Below the pieces are notes generated by a model, which saw only the letters and a program-made list of their open reading frames with translations, did no database searches and was not told where the DNA came from. This document shows positions 8,090 to 15,076 of a stretch of DNA of 18,728 nt, piece by piece (positions within the stretch are counted from its first letter, which is position 1; each line of letters begins with the position of its first letter). The translations under genes and the position numbers were made by a program. The DNA lies in assembly GCA_964473355.1 (NCBI GenBank), contig CAYYOS010000036.1, positions 1 to 18,728 on the forward strand, given 5' to 3'. The stretch comes from CAYYOS01 sp964473355 (lineage in GTDB: Bacteria; Pseudomonadota; Gammaproteobacteria; Burkholderiales; REEB80).

Positions 8090-8199
8090 GGAAATCCCTT
8101 ATTAAATATACGAGTTATTGGTTAGAGTACCTGCACGCCCGGCTGTTCGCCGAAATGATAGTATTTGGTTTCAGAGGTCAAGTATTAAGCGAGTCGGCG

Positions 8200-8835
8200 C
8201 TACGCTTTCTGATAGGTGCTAGCTCCATGAGGGACAGCCGCGAATTCAGGCAATTCTTCCGCCTTGATAGTGAAGCGCTGCAGCGTGGGGAAGCGCGGGC
8301 TGGGCACCATTTCCGGCAACATCTTTTGAATGAAGTGCCATGTTACCGCGGTGGTGACGCCAGCTTGGTTCATTCGAGCTTCTCCGATAGCCCAAGGCGC
8401 GCGTGCAAGTTCAGTTTCCAGCGCCTGGCAGGCTGCAAGAAGCTGATTGGTGACTCTAGAAATCCACGGTTCATGAGTTTTCTCGGGCGGGCGTTGGCTA
8501 TGCTCATAAATGATCTGAACACTCTTCTCGCAAGCGGCGAGCGCCAAGCCAATTATGCGTAGGCTAAGTAGGTATTCCGAAGCTTTGTGCGGCATTAGCG
8601 ATTTTCCCGGGCCGGCCAGTCTTTTTGCATATTCCAAGATAAGCATCGAGTCCATCAATACGGTTCCGTCATCGCACACCAGCGAGGGCGCCTTAACCAC
8701 GGGGTTAATCGCGTGAAATTGATCAAAAGTGCTAAAAACGGAGATGGATCGGTGCACAAACGGCAGCCCCAGCAGCTGCAACGATACTGCCACGCGGCGG
8801 ACGTATGGGGAATCAAGCATTCCTATGAGTTGCAC
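8200..8835 (-). CDS. Glutathione S-transferase family protein
   Basis: This 211-residue cytosolic GST-like protein has an N-terminal thioredoxin fold beginning MQLIGMLDSPYVRRV, with Ser9 at the catalytic position. The glutathione-binding segment is KAPSLVCDDGTVLMDSMLILEYA, with the cis-Pro loop at Pro50 and the Asp62-Ser63 pair. An all-helical C-terminal domain follows. The start is GTG at 8835 with AGGAGA five bases upstream, a strong site that decides the start. It lies 29 bases after the frameshifted membrane-protein gene, consistent with one transcript. Physiological substrate unknown; detoxification or peroxide reduction is typical of the family. Confidence 0.9.
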   Translation of the reverse strand: MQLIGMLDSPYVRRVAVSLQLLGLPFVHRSISVFSTFDQFHAINPVVKAPSLVCDDGTVLMDSMLILEYAKRLAGPGKSLMPHKASEYLLSLRIIGLALAACEKSVQIIYEHSQRPPEKTHEPWISRVTNQLLAACQALETELARAPWAIGEARMNQAGVTTAVTWHFIQKMLPEMVPSPRFPTLQRFTIKAEELPEFAAVPHGASTYQKA

Positions 8836-8864
8836 GGTTTCTCCTGCGAAGATTAGGCAGAATT

Positions 8865-9546
8865 TTAAGCGCCGAACTGGGGCTGGTCTGTTCGCTTTAA
8901 ACGCACATAAAGACTAACACCATAGATAACAATTACCAAAAGTAGCCATACCCCAAAGTTTAGGGTTGGGATATACCCGTAGTGTCTTCCGGCCCCTTCG
9001 AGTACGAAGGCTACCCCGGCGAGAATAATGGGCGAGGCGCTTAATATTAAATGATCGGGTTTTTTAATGAAAAGAACCCAGGTGTTCAACAATATGGTGA
9101 TCTGGGCGAGGACTAGTCCCCTCGCTATACCTGTCCCATGGACATTCTTAAAGTTTACAAGCCACCAGAAAAACAAAAAGAGTACGAACGGGATGACGAT
9201 AACCCAGATGATCCGCCGCCATTCGGCAGAGAATTGAAAAGAAATTCCCGGAATCGGCCCGCCGGTTACGGTTAAATTTTTCACATCCGACTGTGGATCT
9301 TTCCACCCAAGTCGCCAAATCAGCCAGGCGTTTAACAAAGGAAAAATAAGTAAGGCTGCGTACCCCATTGTTTCGTTGGGGGATCCAAAAAAAAAGCGCC
9401 GCGATACTCCACGGCGCACCCAGCAAGCCTAGACCAAACATAAACAAGATTCCCCCCATACTATTTCTGGTCTCGTAGAGCAGCAGCCACATCACACCAA
9501 TGGCGATGAGATAAACAATGAAAAGCGTGCGCCAAAATATTTTCAT
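8865..9546 (-). pseudogene. Multi-spanning membrane protein, frameshifted at a 9-base homopolymer
   Basis: Reading from the ATG at 9546-9544 gives three hydrophobic segments (FIVYLIAIGVMWLLLYE, GGILFMFGLGLLGAPW and the run into the homopolymer). At nine Ts on the minus strand (9395-9387) this frame diverges and soon becomes non-hydrophobic. Removing one T joins it to the next frame (ALFF then GSPNETMGYAALLIFPLLNAW). That frame continues with further helices (WVIVIPFVLFLFFWWLV, LVLAQITILLNTWVLF, LILSASPIILAGVAFVL, WLLLVIVIYGVSLYV) to the stop at 8865. The joined product would be about 226 residues with six or seven helices. I do not recognise the family. The gene lies 17 bases after the DUF2306 gene and 29 before the GST. 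It may be a true mutation, a sequencing slip, or a site of transcriptional slippage. Confidence 0.7.
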
Positions 9547-9563
9547 CGGTTTAGGTAGGTGAT

Positions 9564-10202
9564 CTACGGCTTCCCAGATGGGTACTGAATGCCATTATGC
9601 GCGCGCTGATTTAGCCATTCCGCCAACACCAAATTAGGTACCCAGCACAGCCAAGCAATAATTCCATAAGCCACTGCGAAATCCACGCCCACCACGAAGG
9701 AGGTGGGCAGATAGATCCGTAACGTAACCGCGGCCAAAGTAAGTGCGAAGTTCCGCACCATCCATTTTCGATGTTCCTGGATTGCCTTGCGGCGTATCGC
9801 AAAATAGGCGCGCGCGCCCGTATAAAGCCAAGCTAAGGCTAGCATCGCAAAGCCTGCCCGAGCAACCGTGCCGCCATAGGCAAACTGCGAGATATAAAGT
9901 CCTGACAGGCCGCCTACTAGCACGCCTACGGTCAGGTAAATACGTCCCATCCAACGGTGAAGTGCCACATTGTTTTGTCTTAAACGTGTCGAAAATTGGA
10001 ATGGCCCAAGCACCAACGCGACAATGGAAGCAAATATATGCGTATAAACCCCGAGGGCGTGTTCCGTAAAACTGGCTTTCATGTCGGGATGAACGAGGGA
10101 GCCCAGCGGGAGAAAACCGTAAGCAAAAGCTGCGTAACCGGCCACGCCCAGCGGCAAAATAACGAGCAAGCCTTTATTAAGTAGGGGCATAGAAGGGCGC
10201 AT
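9564..10202 (-). CDS. DUF2306-family integral membrane protein
   Basis: This 212-residue membrane protein has about six hydrophobic segments and the DUF2306 pattern: YTHIFAS with His55, LGPFQFSTRLR (67-75), HRWMGRIYL (His82, Arg83, Gly86, Arg87), and later EHRKWMVRNFAL (His144, Arg150). No biochemical role is established for the family. The conserved histidines in helices make a metal or heme role conceivable, but nothing here shows it. Start ATG at 10202 with only a weak, distant AGGA. The next gene on the transcript (the frameshifted membrane protein) starts 17 bases after its stop, so the two are likely co-transcribed. Confidence 0.88.
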   Translation of the reverse strand: MRPSMPLLNKGLLVILPLGVAGYAAFAYGFLPLGSLVHPDMKASFTEHALGVYTHIFASIVALVLGPFQFSTRLRQNNVALHRWMGRIYLTVGVLVGGLSGLYISQFAYGGTVARAGFAMLALAWLYTGARAYFAIRRKAIQEHRKWMVRNFALTLAAVTLRIYLPTSFVVGVDFAVAYGIIAWLCWVPNLVLAEWLNQRAHNGIQYPSGKP

Positions 10203-10286
10203 TGGGTTTCTTGTCCTCAGACTTTAAGATTCGCTTTGGGAAGTAGACATCATAACCAATATCGATATTAAAAATGGGTGGGTTAA

Positions 10287-10697
10287 TCAGGCTTCATGAG
10301 CCGCGGCGATCATTACTTTTGACATGACCCCGTAAACGTCAGTCCAGGCCGCCCGTACTGAAGTGTTAAATTCTTCCCCTAGTCCTTGCGATAGCGTCGT
10401 CAATAACGCCGCGCCGACGGTTTCGTAGTGTTGGTCGTTAACCCCATAACTTGCATGCCGTTTCCCCATAGTTTGCAACACGGGAATTAAACTACTGGGA
10501 TCATCGAGCTTATTCACTGCAACCGCTATCATCGCCATGAGTTTCTGGCTTTGCGCGGCCATGTCGCCACGGAATAACGCTTTTAGTTCCGGGTTCAACG
10601 CAAAGAGGTTGTTGTAAAACAGCGCTCCCGCTTGCGGCGCGATGGGAAGGACCTTTTCCCAACTCTGCCGGACTAATCTTATTGATACTTCGTTCAT
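10287..10697 (-). CDS. Single-domain globin (Vitreoscilla-hemoglobin/flavohemoglobin-type)
   Basis: This 136-residue heme protein aligns by eye with the globin domain of Vitreoscilla hemoglobin and flavohemoglobins. FYNNLF carries the B10 tyrosine (Tyr28), which hydrogen-bonds bound ligand. KRHASYGV gives the proximal heme-ligating His81, AVNKLDD lies between, and AAWTDVYGVMSKVMI is the G/H helix region. There is no FAD/NAD reductase domain, so an external reductase would be needed. Family roles are O2 binding and nitric oxide detoxification. The ATG is preceded by AAGGAG at seven bases, a strong site. It is downstream of the zinc-ribbon gene and upstream of the DUF2306 gene on the same strand. 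Confidence 0.95.
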   Translation of the reverse strand: MNEVSIRLVRQSWEKVLPIAPQAGALFYNNLFALNPELKALFRGDMAAQSQKLMAMIAVAVNKLDDPSSLIPVLQTMGKRHASYGVNDQHYETVGAALLTTLSQGLGEEFNTSVRAAWTDVYGVMSKVMIAAAHEA

Positions 10698-10748
10698 TGC
10701 TGGTCTCCTTACTCTCAGTAAGCCCTTTTCGGATAGCGTGGTCGCGGC

Positions 10749-11171
10749 TTACGGAGTTAGATTTTGCTTTTTTCTGGCTAGACCTGCTAGATGAGTAGTG
10801 CGAGCGTCGAGCTTGCGAGCGCGTTCGCGTCGTCTACACGGGCGGCATAGAATCGCAACCGTCCATACATCTCCTTTGGCTAACTCGTACCACCATCTTT
10901 GTTGTGTTGCCGTCCAAACTTGGGGCGCGCCACAGGTTTTACACTTAAACGCTTTATCAACATAATAACCTCGCGTTACAAAATCCGGTGTGCCGTAGCT
11001 ATTAGTCGGCCGTAAGTTGGCAGGATTTACCAAAATTTGGCCTCGGAGTTCTGCAGCGCGTGCATTGGCCACGCGCTTTGCCTCGGCGCGTGCCTCTTGC
11101 GCCCGAGCCGCAGCGCGTTTTACTGGGCGGCGGACTGGCGTTTCAAGGCGAGTCGCGCGAGTGGTCTTCAC
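10749..11171 (-). CDS. Zinc-ribbon domain protein (zf-trcl type)
   Basis: This 140-residue basic protein has an Ala/Arg/Glu-rich, probably helical N-terminus (residues 1-45). A zinc-ribbon follows: YVDKAFKCKTCGAPQVW, with Cys77 and Cys80, and a second pair in LCRPCRRRERARK, with Cys109 and Cys112. The QQRWWYELAKG segment lies between. This is the arrangement of the probable zinc-ribbon family named zf-trcl in Pfam (established knowledge), whose function is not defined. The basic tail suggests nucleic-acid or ribosome contact, by inference. The start is GTG at 11171-11169, overlapping the TGA of the DUF3565 gene (GTGA). With no ribosome site of its own, translation should be coupled to that upstream gene. 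Confidence 0.88.
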   Translation of the reverse strand: MKTTRATRLETPVRRPVKRAAARAQEARAEAKRVANARAAELRGQILVNPANLRPTNSYGTPDFVTRGYYVDKAFKCKTCGAPQVWTATQQRWWYELAKGDVWTVAILCRPCRRRERARKLDARTTHLAGLARKKQNLTP

Positions 11172-11378
11172 GATATGAAATCTGGTGGTGCGTTCCTATC
11201 ACATTTGCGGCAGGCGAGTGCTTGCCCTATGGCGCTGGTGCGCCCCGCTAACGTGATGATCCATGGGCGATTGGCCCACGGCGGATTGTGGCGGACATGT
11301 TGGTTGTGACCGCATTCAAGTTTGGCGACCCAGTCATGTTCTTTCGTCTTGATGGAAGCCTACGATTTGCCGATTCAT
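11168..11378 (-). pseudogene. DUF3565-family small protein, disrupted by one extra base
   Basis: From the ATG at 11378-11376 the product begins MNRQIVGFHQDE. A one-base excess in the AAA at 11344-11342 then shifts it to an early TGA. In the neighbouring frame the protein resumes exactly where the family continues: EHDWVAKLECGHNQHVRH, NPPWANRPWII, then LACRKCD, ending at the TGA 11170-11168. Removing one A gives a continuous 69-residue protein that matches the DUF3565 family as I know it from end to end, including the CGH and CxxC cysteines, a likely zinc site. Function of the family is unknown. The stop overlaps the GTG start of the zinc-ribbon gene, so the frameshift could also affect that gene's translation. 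A sequencing error is a real alternative. Confidence 0.8.
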
Positions 11379-11426
11379 GGTAACTCAATGTTTCCGGGCA
11401 TTGGGTATGGCTGGCGGGCGTCGCGG

Positions 11427-11648
11427 CTAACCTTTCTTGCTTCCAAAAATCAACAGCACGCCGCCAATCACTATCGCCCCCACGCCAGCCCAAACGGGGA
11501 TATTAACGGTCTGCCTTTCCTTTACCGACAATTCAATGGGTCCTAGCTTGGCCTCATGCGTTTCTTTGGTATAGCTAAAATTGCCATACAGCAAGCCCGC
11601 GATGCCGGCCAAGATTAACACTATTGCCACGATCTTAACTGGGTTCAT
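11427..11648 (-). CDS. Small two-helix membrane protein, function unknown
   Basis: This 73-residue protein has an N-terminal helix (VKIVAIVLILAGIAGLLYG, about 4-22) and a C-terminal helix (PVWAGVGAIVIGGVLLIFG, about 51-69). They flank a polar loop, SYTKETHEAKLGPIELSVKE, of about 28 residues. It ends SKKG. It resembles small conserved proteobacterial membrane proteins annotated only as hypothetical; I cannot name a function. The ATG has a strong GAGGAG at good spacing, which decides the start. It lies between a possible small exported peptide gene and the DUF3565 gene, on the same strand. Confidence 0.85.
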   Translation of the reverse strand: MNPVKIVAIVLILAGIAGLLYGNFSYTKETHEAKLGPIELSVKERQTVNIPVWAGVGAIVIGGVLLIFGSKKG

Positions 11649-11708
11649 TTCGTCTCCTCTTTCTTAATTAAAAGTAAGAACGTTAGGTTAAGCATCTCTC
11701 AACTTCGG

Positions 11709-11834
11709 TCAGGCGGGGTAGCCCAGAATGGAGCCGAATTTTACCGAGTCCTCCGCCATTGCGGGTAAGGTCACAAACAGTACCGATACAGTAACAGCCA
11801 GAGTAACGCGCCCGCAAATGGGAGCTATGCGCAT
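11709..11834 (-). CDS. Possible 41-residue exported peptide
   Basis: This short reading frame starts at the ATG 11834-11832 and stops at TGA 11711-11709. Its first 27 residues look like a complete Sec signal peptide: MRIAPICGR, then the hydrophobic run VTLAVTVSVLFVTL, then PAMA as a signal-peptidase I site. Only 14 residues (EDSVKFGSILGYPA) would remain after cleavage. No ribosome site precedes the ATG, which argues against it. It sits in the 233-base gap between the ArsR gene and the two-helix membrane protein, on the same strand. It could be a genuine small protein, the remnant of a longer exported protein, or chance. No continuation in other frames beyond the stop was convincing. Confidence 0.35.
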   Translation of the reverse strand: MRIAPICGRVTLAVTVSVLFVTLPAMAEDSVKFGSILGYPA

Positions 11835-11881
11835 TAGGCGGGTGAGGTAGAAATATGCGCTAAAGAATTTATTAAACTAGA

Positions 11882-12196
11882 TCAATCCGCGCCACAAAAA
11901 ACATCACGCATCATGCCGATTAATTTCAAGGTGCGCGTATCGCCGACGCGATAAAATACCCGGTTGGCGTCTTTTCTAGTTTTTAATACACCTTTGTCGC
12001 GTAAAATAGCCAGGTGCTGGGAGATATTACTTTGCGACGTGCCAACGCTATCGACGATTTCTTGCACGCTAATTTCGCGGTCTCCTAAAACGCACAATAT
12101 TTTTAAGCGTAGCGGGTGAGCCATGGCGCGCATGGCGCGGGAGGCTTGTTCGATGTGTTCTTCTTTGTCTATTAAGGAAATTTGATCAAAATTCAT
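11882..12196 (-). CDS. ArsR/SmtB-family repressor with a SqrR/BigR-like cysteine pair
   Basis: This 104-residue winged-helix regulator has an N-terminal helix, HPLRLKILCVLGDREISVQE, the recognition region SVGTSQSNISQHLAILRDKG and the wing LKTRKDANRVFYRV. The metal-binding ELCVC motif of ArsR/SmtB is absent. Instead there are only two cysteines, Cys35 (ILCVL) and Cys101 (VFCGAD), 66 residues apart. That is the same spacing as the redox/persulfide-sensing pair of SqrR (41/107) and BigR (42/108). I infer sensing of reactive sulfur or oxidants rather than metal. The gene is divergent from gpmI, with a 125-base AT-rich intergenic region that should hold its operator. Translation start ATG; ribosome site weak. 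Confidence 0.9.
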   Translation of the reverse strand: MNFDQISLIDKEEHIEQASRAMRAMAHPLRLKILCVLGDREISVQEIVDSVGTSQSNISQHLAILRDKGVLKTRKDANRVFYRVGDTRTLKLIGMMRDVFCGAD

Positions 12197-12249
12197 GCGG
12201 CCCTAACCTTGAGATAACCGCGATGAGCGGTGCTTTCGCAAGCTTTAAG

Positions 12250-12266
12250 TATAATGCGTACATAAT
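12250..12266 (+). promoter_or_regulatory. Candidate -10 box and overlapping dyad in the ArsR-gpmI divergent region
   Basis: A perfect TATAAT (12250-12255) points towards gpmI. It overlaps an imperfect dyad, ATAATG-CGTA-CATAAT (12251-12266), a plausible ArsR-family operator position. No good -35 at 16-18 bases is visible. The downstream stretch to gpmI is very AT-rich. Function is inferred. Confidence 0.35.
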
Positions 12267-12321
12267 CAAAACATAATAAAATAATACAATATTTCCAAAA
12301 AAAGCGGTCGAATTAAAGAAT

Positions 12322-13860
12322 ATGGCTCCTAAACCGGTGGTACTGGTGATCTTGGATGGCTTTGGCTGCCGTTCTGAGCATGATCACAATGCGATTTATC
12401 ATGCAAAAAAACCCAACTGGACGCGTATTTGGCGGAGCTTTGCGCACACGACCATTCAAGCCTCAGAAGCCGCGGTAGGTTTGCCCGCGGAGCAAATGGG
12501 TAACTCTGAAGTGGGACATCTTAATATCGGTGCGGGCCGAGTCGTGTATCAAGAGTTCACCCGAATTAACCGTGCCATTCAATACGGTGATTTTTTTATC
12601 AACCCCACGCTGTTAAAAGCCATACATACCGTGGAAGAACGCAACAGCGCGCTGCATATTATGGGCTTGTTGTCGGAAGGTGGCGTGCATAGCCATGAAG
12701 ATCATCTTTTTGCCATGTTAGAGATGGCCGCCCACGCTGGGCTTAAAAAAGTGTACGTGCATGTGTTTTTAGATGGACGCGACACACCACCTAAAAGTGC
12801 CGAAATTTCCTTGGCTAAACTCCAGGCCAAGTGCGATGAGTTGGCCACGGGCCACATTGTTTCTCTGGTTGGCCGATACTACGCTATGGATCGGGATCGC
12901 CGATGGCAGCGCATTGAAGAAGCCTACGATTTACTTACGCAAGGCCGCGCGCAATTTTATGCGCAAACGGCGCTAGGCGGCTTGGAAGCGGCGTACGCCC
13001 GGGGCGAATCCGATGAATTTGTGCGCGCCACTGCCGTAATACCGCCCGGTTCTCAGCCCGTGCGTATGGAAGAAGGCGACGTGGTAGCGTTTATGAATTT
13101 TCGATCCGACCGGGCACGGCAACTTTCACGCACTTTTATTGAACCTCATTTTGATGGTTTTAAACGTAGTTACGAGCCTAAGCTCGCCATGTTTTGCACC
13201 TTAACCGGGTATAGCGACGAATTTGATGTGCCCGTGGCCTTTCCTTCTACGCGCGTGCGTAACGGTTTTGGGGAATATATTTCCAGCTTAGGATTAAAAC
13301 AATTGCGCATTGCCGAAACTGAAAAATATGCGCATGTAACTTTCTTCTTTAACGGCGGTGAAGAGCTCGCCTATCCGGGTGAGGATCGCGTGTTAATCCC
13401 GTCGCCGGATGTTCCCACTTACGATTTAAAACCGGAAATGAGCGCCTATGAAGTGACGGATAGGCTAGAAGCCGCGATTCGCAGCGGCCACTACGACGCT
13501 ATTGTTTGCAATTACGCGAACGCGGATATGGTTGGACACACCGGCAACCTCGCTGCCGCGGTCGCCGCCATTGAAGCGCTGGATACCTGCCTAGGCCGGG
13601 TGGTTGCGGCCGTACAAAAACAGGGCGGGGAGGCGCTAATCACCGCAGACCACGGCAACGCGGAAATGATGTTGGATATGATTACCAGCCAGGCGCATAC
13701 GGCGCATACCATTAATGTTGTGCCCTTCGTCTACGTAGGACGTCCGGCACGAATGGCGGCCACCGGTGCTTTGGAAGATGTCGCACCCACGCTATTAAAA
13801 ATGATGGGGGTACCGCAGCCGCCAGAAATGACCGGAAAGCCTTTAATCGAGTTTGTATGA
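12322..13860 (+). CDS. gpmI: 2,3-bisphosphoglycerate-independent phosphoglycerate mutase
   Basis: This 512-residue glycolytic enzyme interconverts 3- and 2-phosphoglycerate through a phosphoserine intermediate with two Mn ions. It shows the whole iPGM motif set: VLVILDGFG with metal-binding Asp12, GNSEVGHLNIGAGR with catalytic Ser62, GGVHSHEDH, FLDGRDTPP, GRYYAMDRDRRW, FRSDRARQ, NYANADMVGHTG, TADHGNAE and QAHTAHT. Length is typical. The start is the ATG at 12322 with a weak AAAG upstream. Its last bases overlap the beginning of the envC reading frame, so it heads the gpmI-envC-ctpA unit, an arrangement seen in other Gammaproteobacteria. It is divergent from the ArsR gene, which may influence its transcription. 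Confidence 0.98.
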   Translation: MAPKPVVLVILDGFGCRSEHDHNAIYHAKKPNWTRIWRSFAHTTIQASEAAVGLPAEQMGNSEVGHLNIGAGRVVYQEFTRINRAIQYGDFFINPTLLKAIHTVEERNSALHIMGLLSEGGVHSHEDHLFAMLEMAAHAGLKKVYVHVFLDGRDTPPKSAEISLAKLQAKCDELATGHIVSLVGRYYAMDRDRRWQRIEEAYDLLTQGRAQFYAQTALGGLEAAYARGESDEFVRATAVIPPGSQPVRMEEGDVVAFMNFRSDRARQLSRTFIEPHFDGFKRSYEPKLAMFCTLTGYSDEFDVPVAFPSTRVRNGFGEYISSLGLKQLRIAETEKYAHVTFFFNGGEELAYPGEDRVLIPSPDVPTYDLKPEMSAYEVTDRLEAAIRSGHYDAIVCNYANADMVGHTGNLAAAVAAIEALDTCLGRVVAAVQKQGGEALITADHGNAEMMLDMITSQAHTAHTINVVPFVYVGRPARMAATGALEDVAPTLLKMMGVPQPPEMTGKPLIEFV

Positions 13861-15022
13861 CGCGCCCTTGCTTACACTAAAGCGCCCCACGTTTTTTTTA
13901 GTCTCAATGACGCTGTCCGCGGTTTTATCTGCCGCCCCGCAAGCCGATCTTAAACAACTGCAAAAAGAAATTGAAGCAGCGCGCGCCGAGCTCGAAGCCT
14001 CCGAAGAAACTAAAAGCGACGTATTGGATGAACTTAAGGATTCCGAACGGGCTATTAGCCAAGTTAACCGCAACATTCGTATTATCGCCCAGCAAGAGCG
14101 TCAGCTGGAAACATCAATCAAGGGCTTGCAAGGCGAAATAAAAAAACTGCAGAAGGATATTGATGAGGCGCAAAAAGCCTTAGGCCAAGTGCTTTATCAG
14201 CAATACCTCTATGGCGGCCAAGATTACTTAAAAATTTTGCTCAGCCATGAAGACCCAAATCAAACCGCTCGGCAGCTACGTTATTACACCTATATTTCGC
14301 GTGCTCGCGCGGATTTGATCAAAAACCTAGGAAAGGATGTGGCGCGCTTACAGGCTGCCTCTCTTGAGCTCGAGCAAAAAAAAGCTGATCTGGAATCAAG
14401 CAAGCGGGCCGAGGCCCATGAAAAACAACAACTGTTAAAAAGCAAGCGGGACCGACTTTCGGTGCTGGCCGGGCTTAAGCAAGAAATTCAAAATCGCCGC
14501 GGGCAAATTGAGCGTTTGCAAAAAGACGAACAGCGCCTGCAAAAATTAATTGCCCGTCTCGGCAAAGTCTTGGTCCCTAGGTCCGCCGCCCCCGGTCGTT
14601 CTGCCGGCAAAGGCGTTTTTTTGGCGCAAAAAGGCCGGTTGTTATCGCCCGTGGACGGGGAACTTGTTAACCGCTTTGGCACTCCACGTGAGGACAGCGG
14701 TGCCCCCTGGAAAGGTTTATTCTTTAAAGCGCCTAGTGGCGCTAGGGTCAAGTCCGTAGCGGCGGGCCAGGTGGTTTTTGCCGATTGGCTACGCGGGTTT
14801 GGTAATTTGATCATCATAGACCACGGTGAGGGATTCATGTCCTTGTACGGAAACAATGAAGCCCTGTATAAGGCTGCGGGAGAAATGGTCGATGCCGCTG
14901 AGCCCGTCGCTATAGCGGGAAACAGCGGCGGAAACCTCGAATCCGGGTTATACTTTGAATTACGTTTTCAAAGCAAGCCGTTGAACCCCGCGGACTGGCT
15001 TAAATTGAATAAATCGCTCTAA
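13853..15022 (+). CDS. envC: EnvC-like murein hydrolase activator (degenerate M23/LytM domain)
   Basis: This exported coiled-coil protein of up to 389 residues has a signal peptide (FFLVSMTLSAVLSAA) and long Lys/Glu/Gln coiled coils at about 30-115 and 155-240. A C-terminal LytM domain lies at about 260-385. The zinc ligands of active M23 peptidases are missing: the first His region reads WKGLFF, YGH is replaced by YGN (332-334), and HxHFE by GLYFE (365-369). That is the state of EnvC, which activates septal amidases instead of cutting peptidoglycan itself. The frame opens at TTG 13853, overlapping the gpmI stop. A TTG at 13868 would give a neater signal peptide, and an ATG at 13907 would truncate it. 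None has a ribosome site, so translation is probably coupled to gpmI and the exact start is open. Confidence 0.9.
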   Translation: MYDAPLLTLKRPTFFLVSMTLSAVLSAAPQADLKQLQKEIEAARAELEASEETKSDVLDELKDSERAISQVNRNIRIIAQQERQLETSIKGLQGEIKKLQKDIDEAQKALGQVLYQQYLYGGQDYLKILLSHEDPNQTARQLRYYTYISRARADLIKNLGKDVARLQAASLELEQKKADLESSKRAEAHEKQQLLKSKRDRLSVLAGLKQEIQNRRGQIERLQKDEQRLQKLIARLGKVLVPRSAAPGRSAGKGVFLAQKGRLLSPVDGELVNRFGTPREDSGAPWKGLFFKAPSGARVKSVAAGQVVFADWLRGFGNLIIIDHGEGFMSLYGNNEALYKAAGEMVDAAEPVAIAGNSGGNLESGLYFELRFQSKPLNPADWLKLNKSL

Positions 15023-15076
15023 CATCTGAGCGAGAGTGAAGTAATTTAGGCGGGATTAGAATTTAAGGAGATGGAA

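Noticed and set aside
11248..11493. 81-residue minus-strand reading frame
   Set aside because: It overlaps the better supported DUF3565 reading and the two-helix protein in another frame and has no family-like sequence.
11882..12196. Arsenic or zinc/cadmium sensor
   Set aside because: The ELCVC-type and alpha-5 His/Asp metal motifs are absent; only the two widely spaced cysteines are present.
13853..15022. Active M23 zinc endopeptidase
   Set aside because: The metal-ligand histidines are replaced in all three motifs (WKGLFF, YGN, GLYFE), so it is an EnvC-like activator instead.
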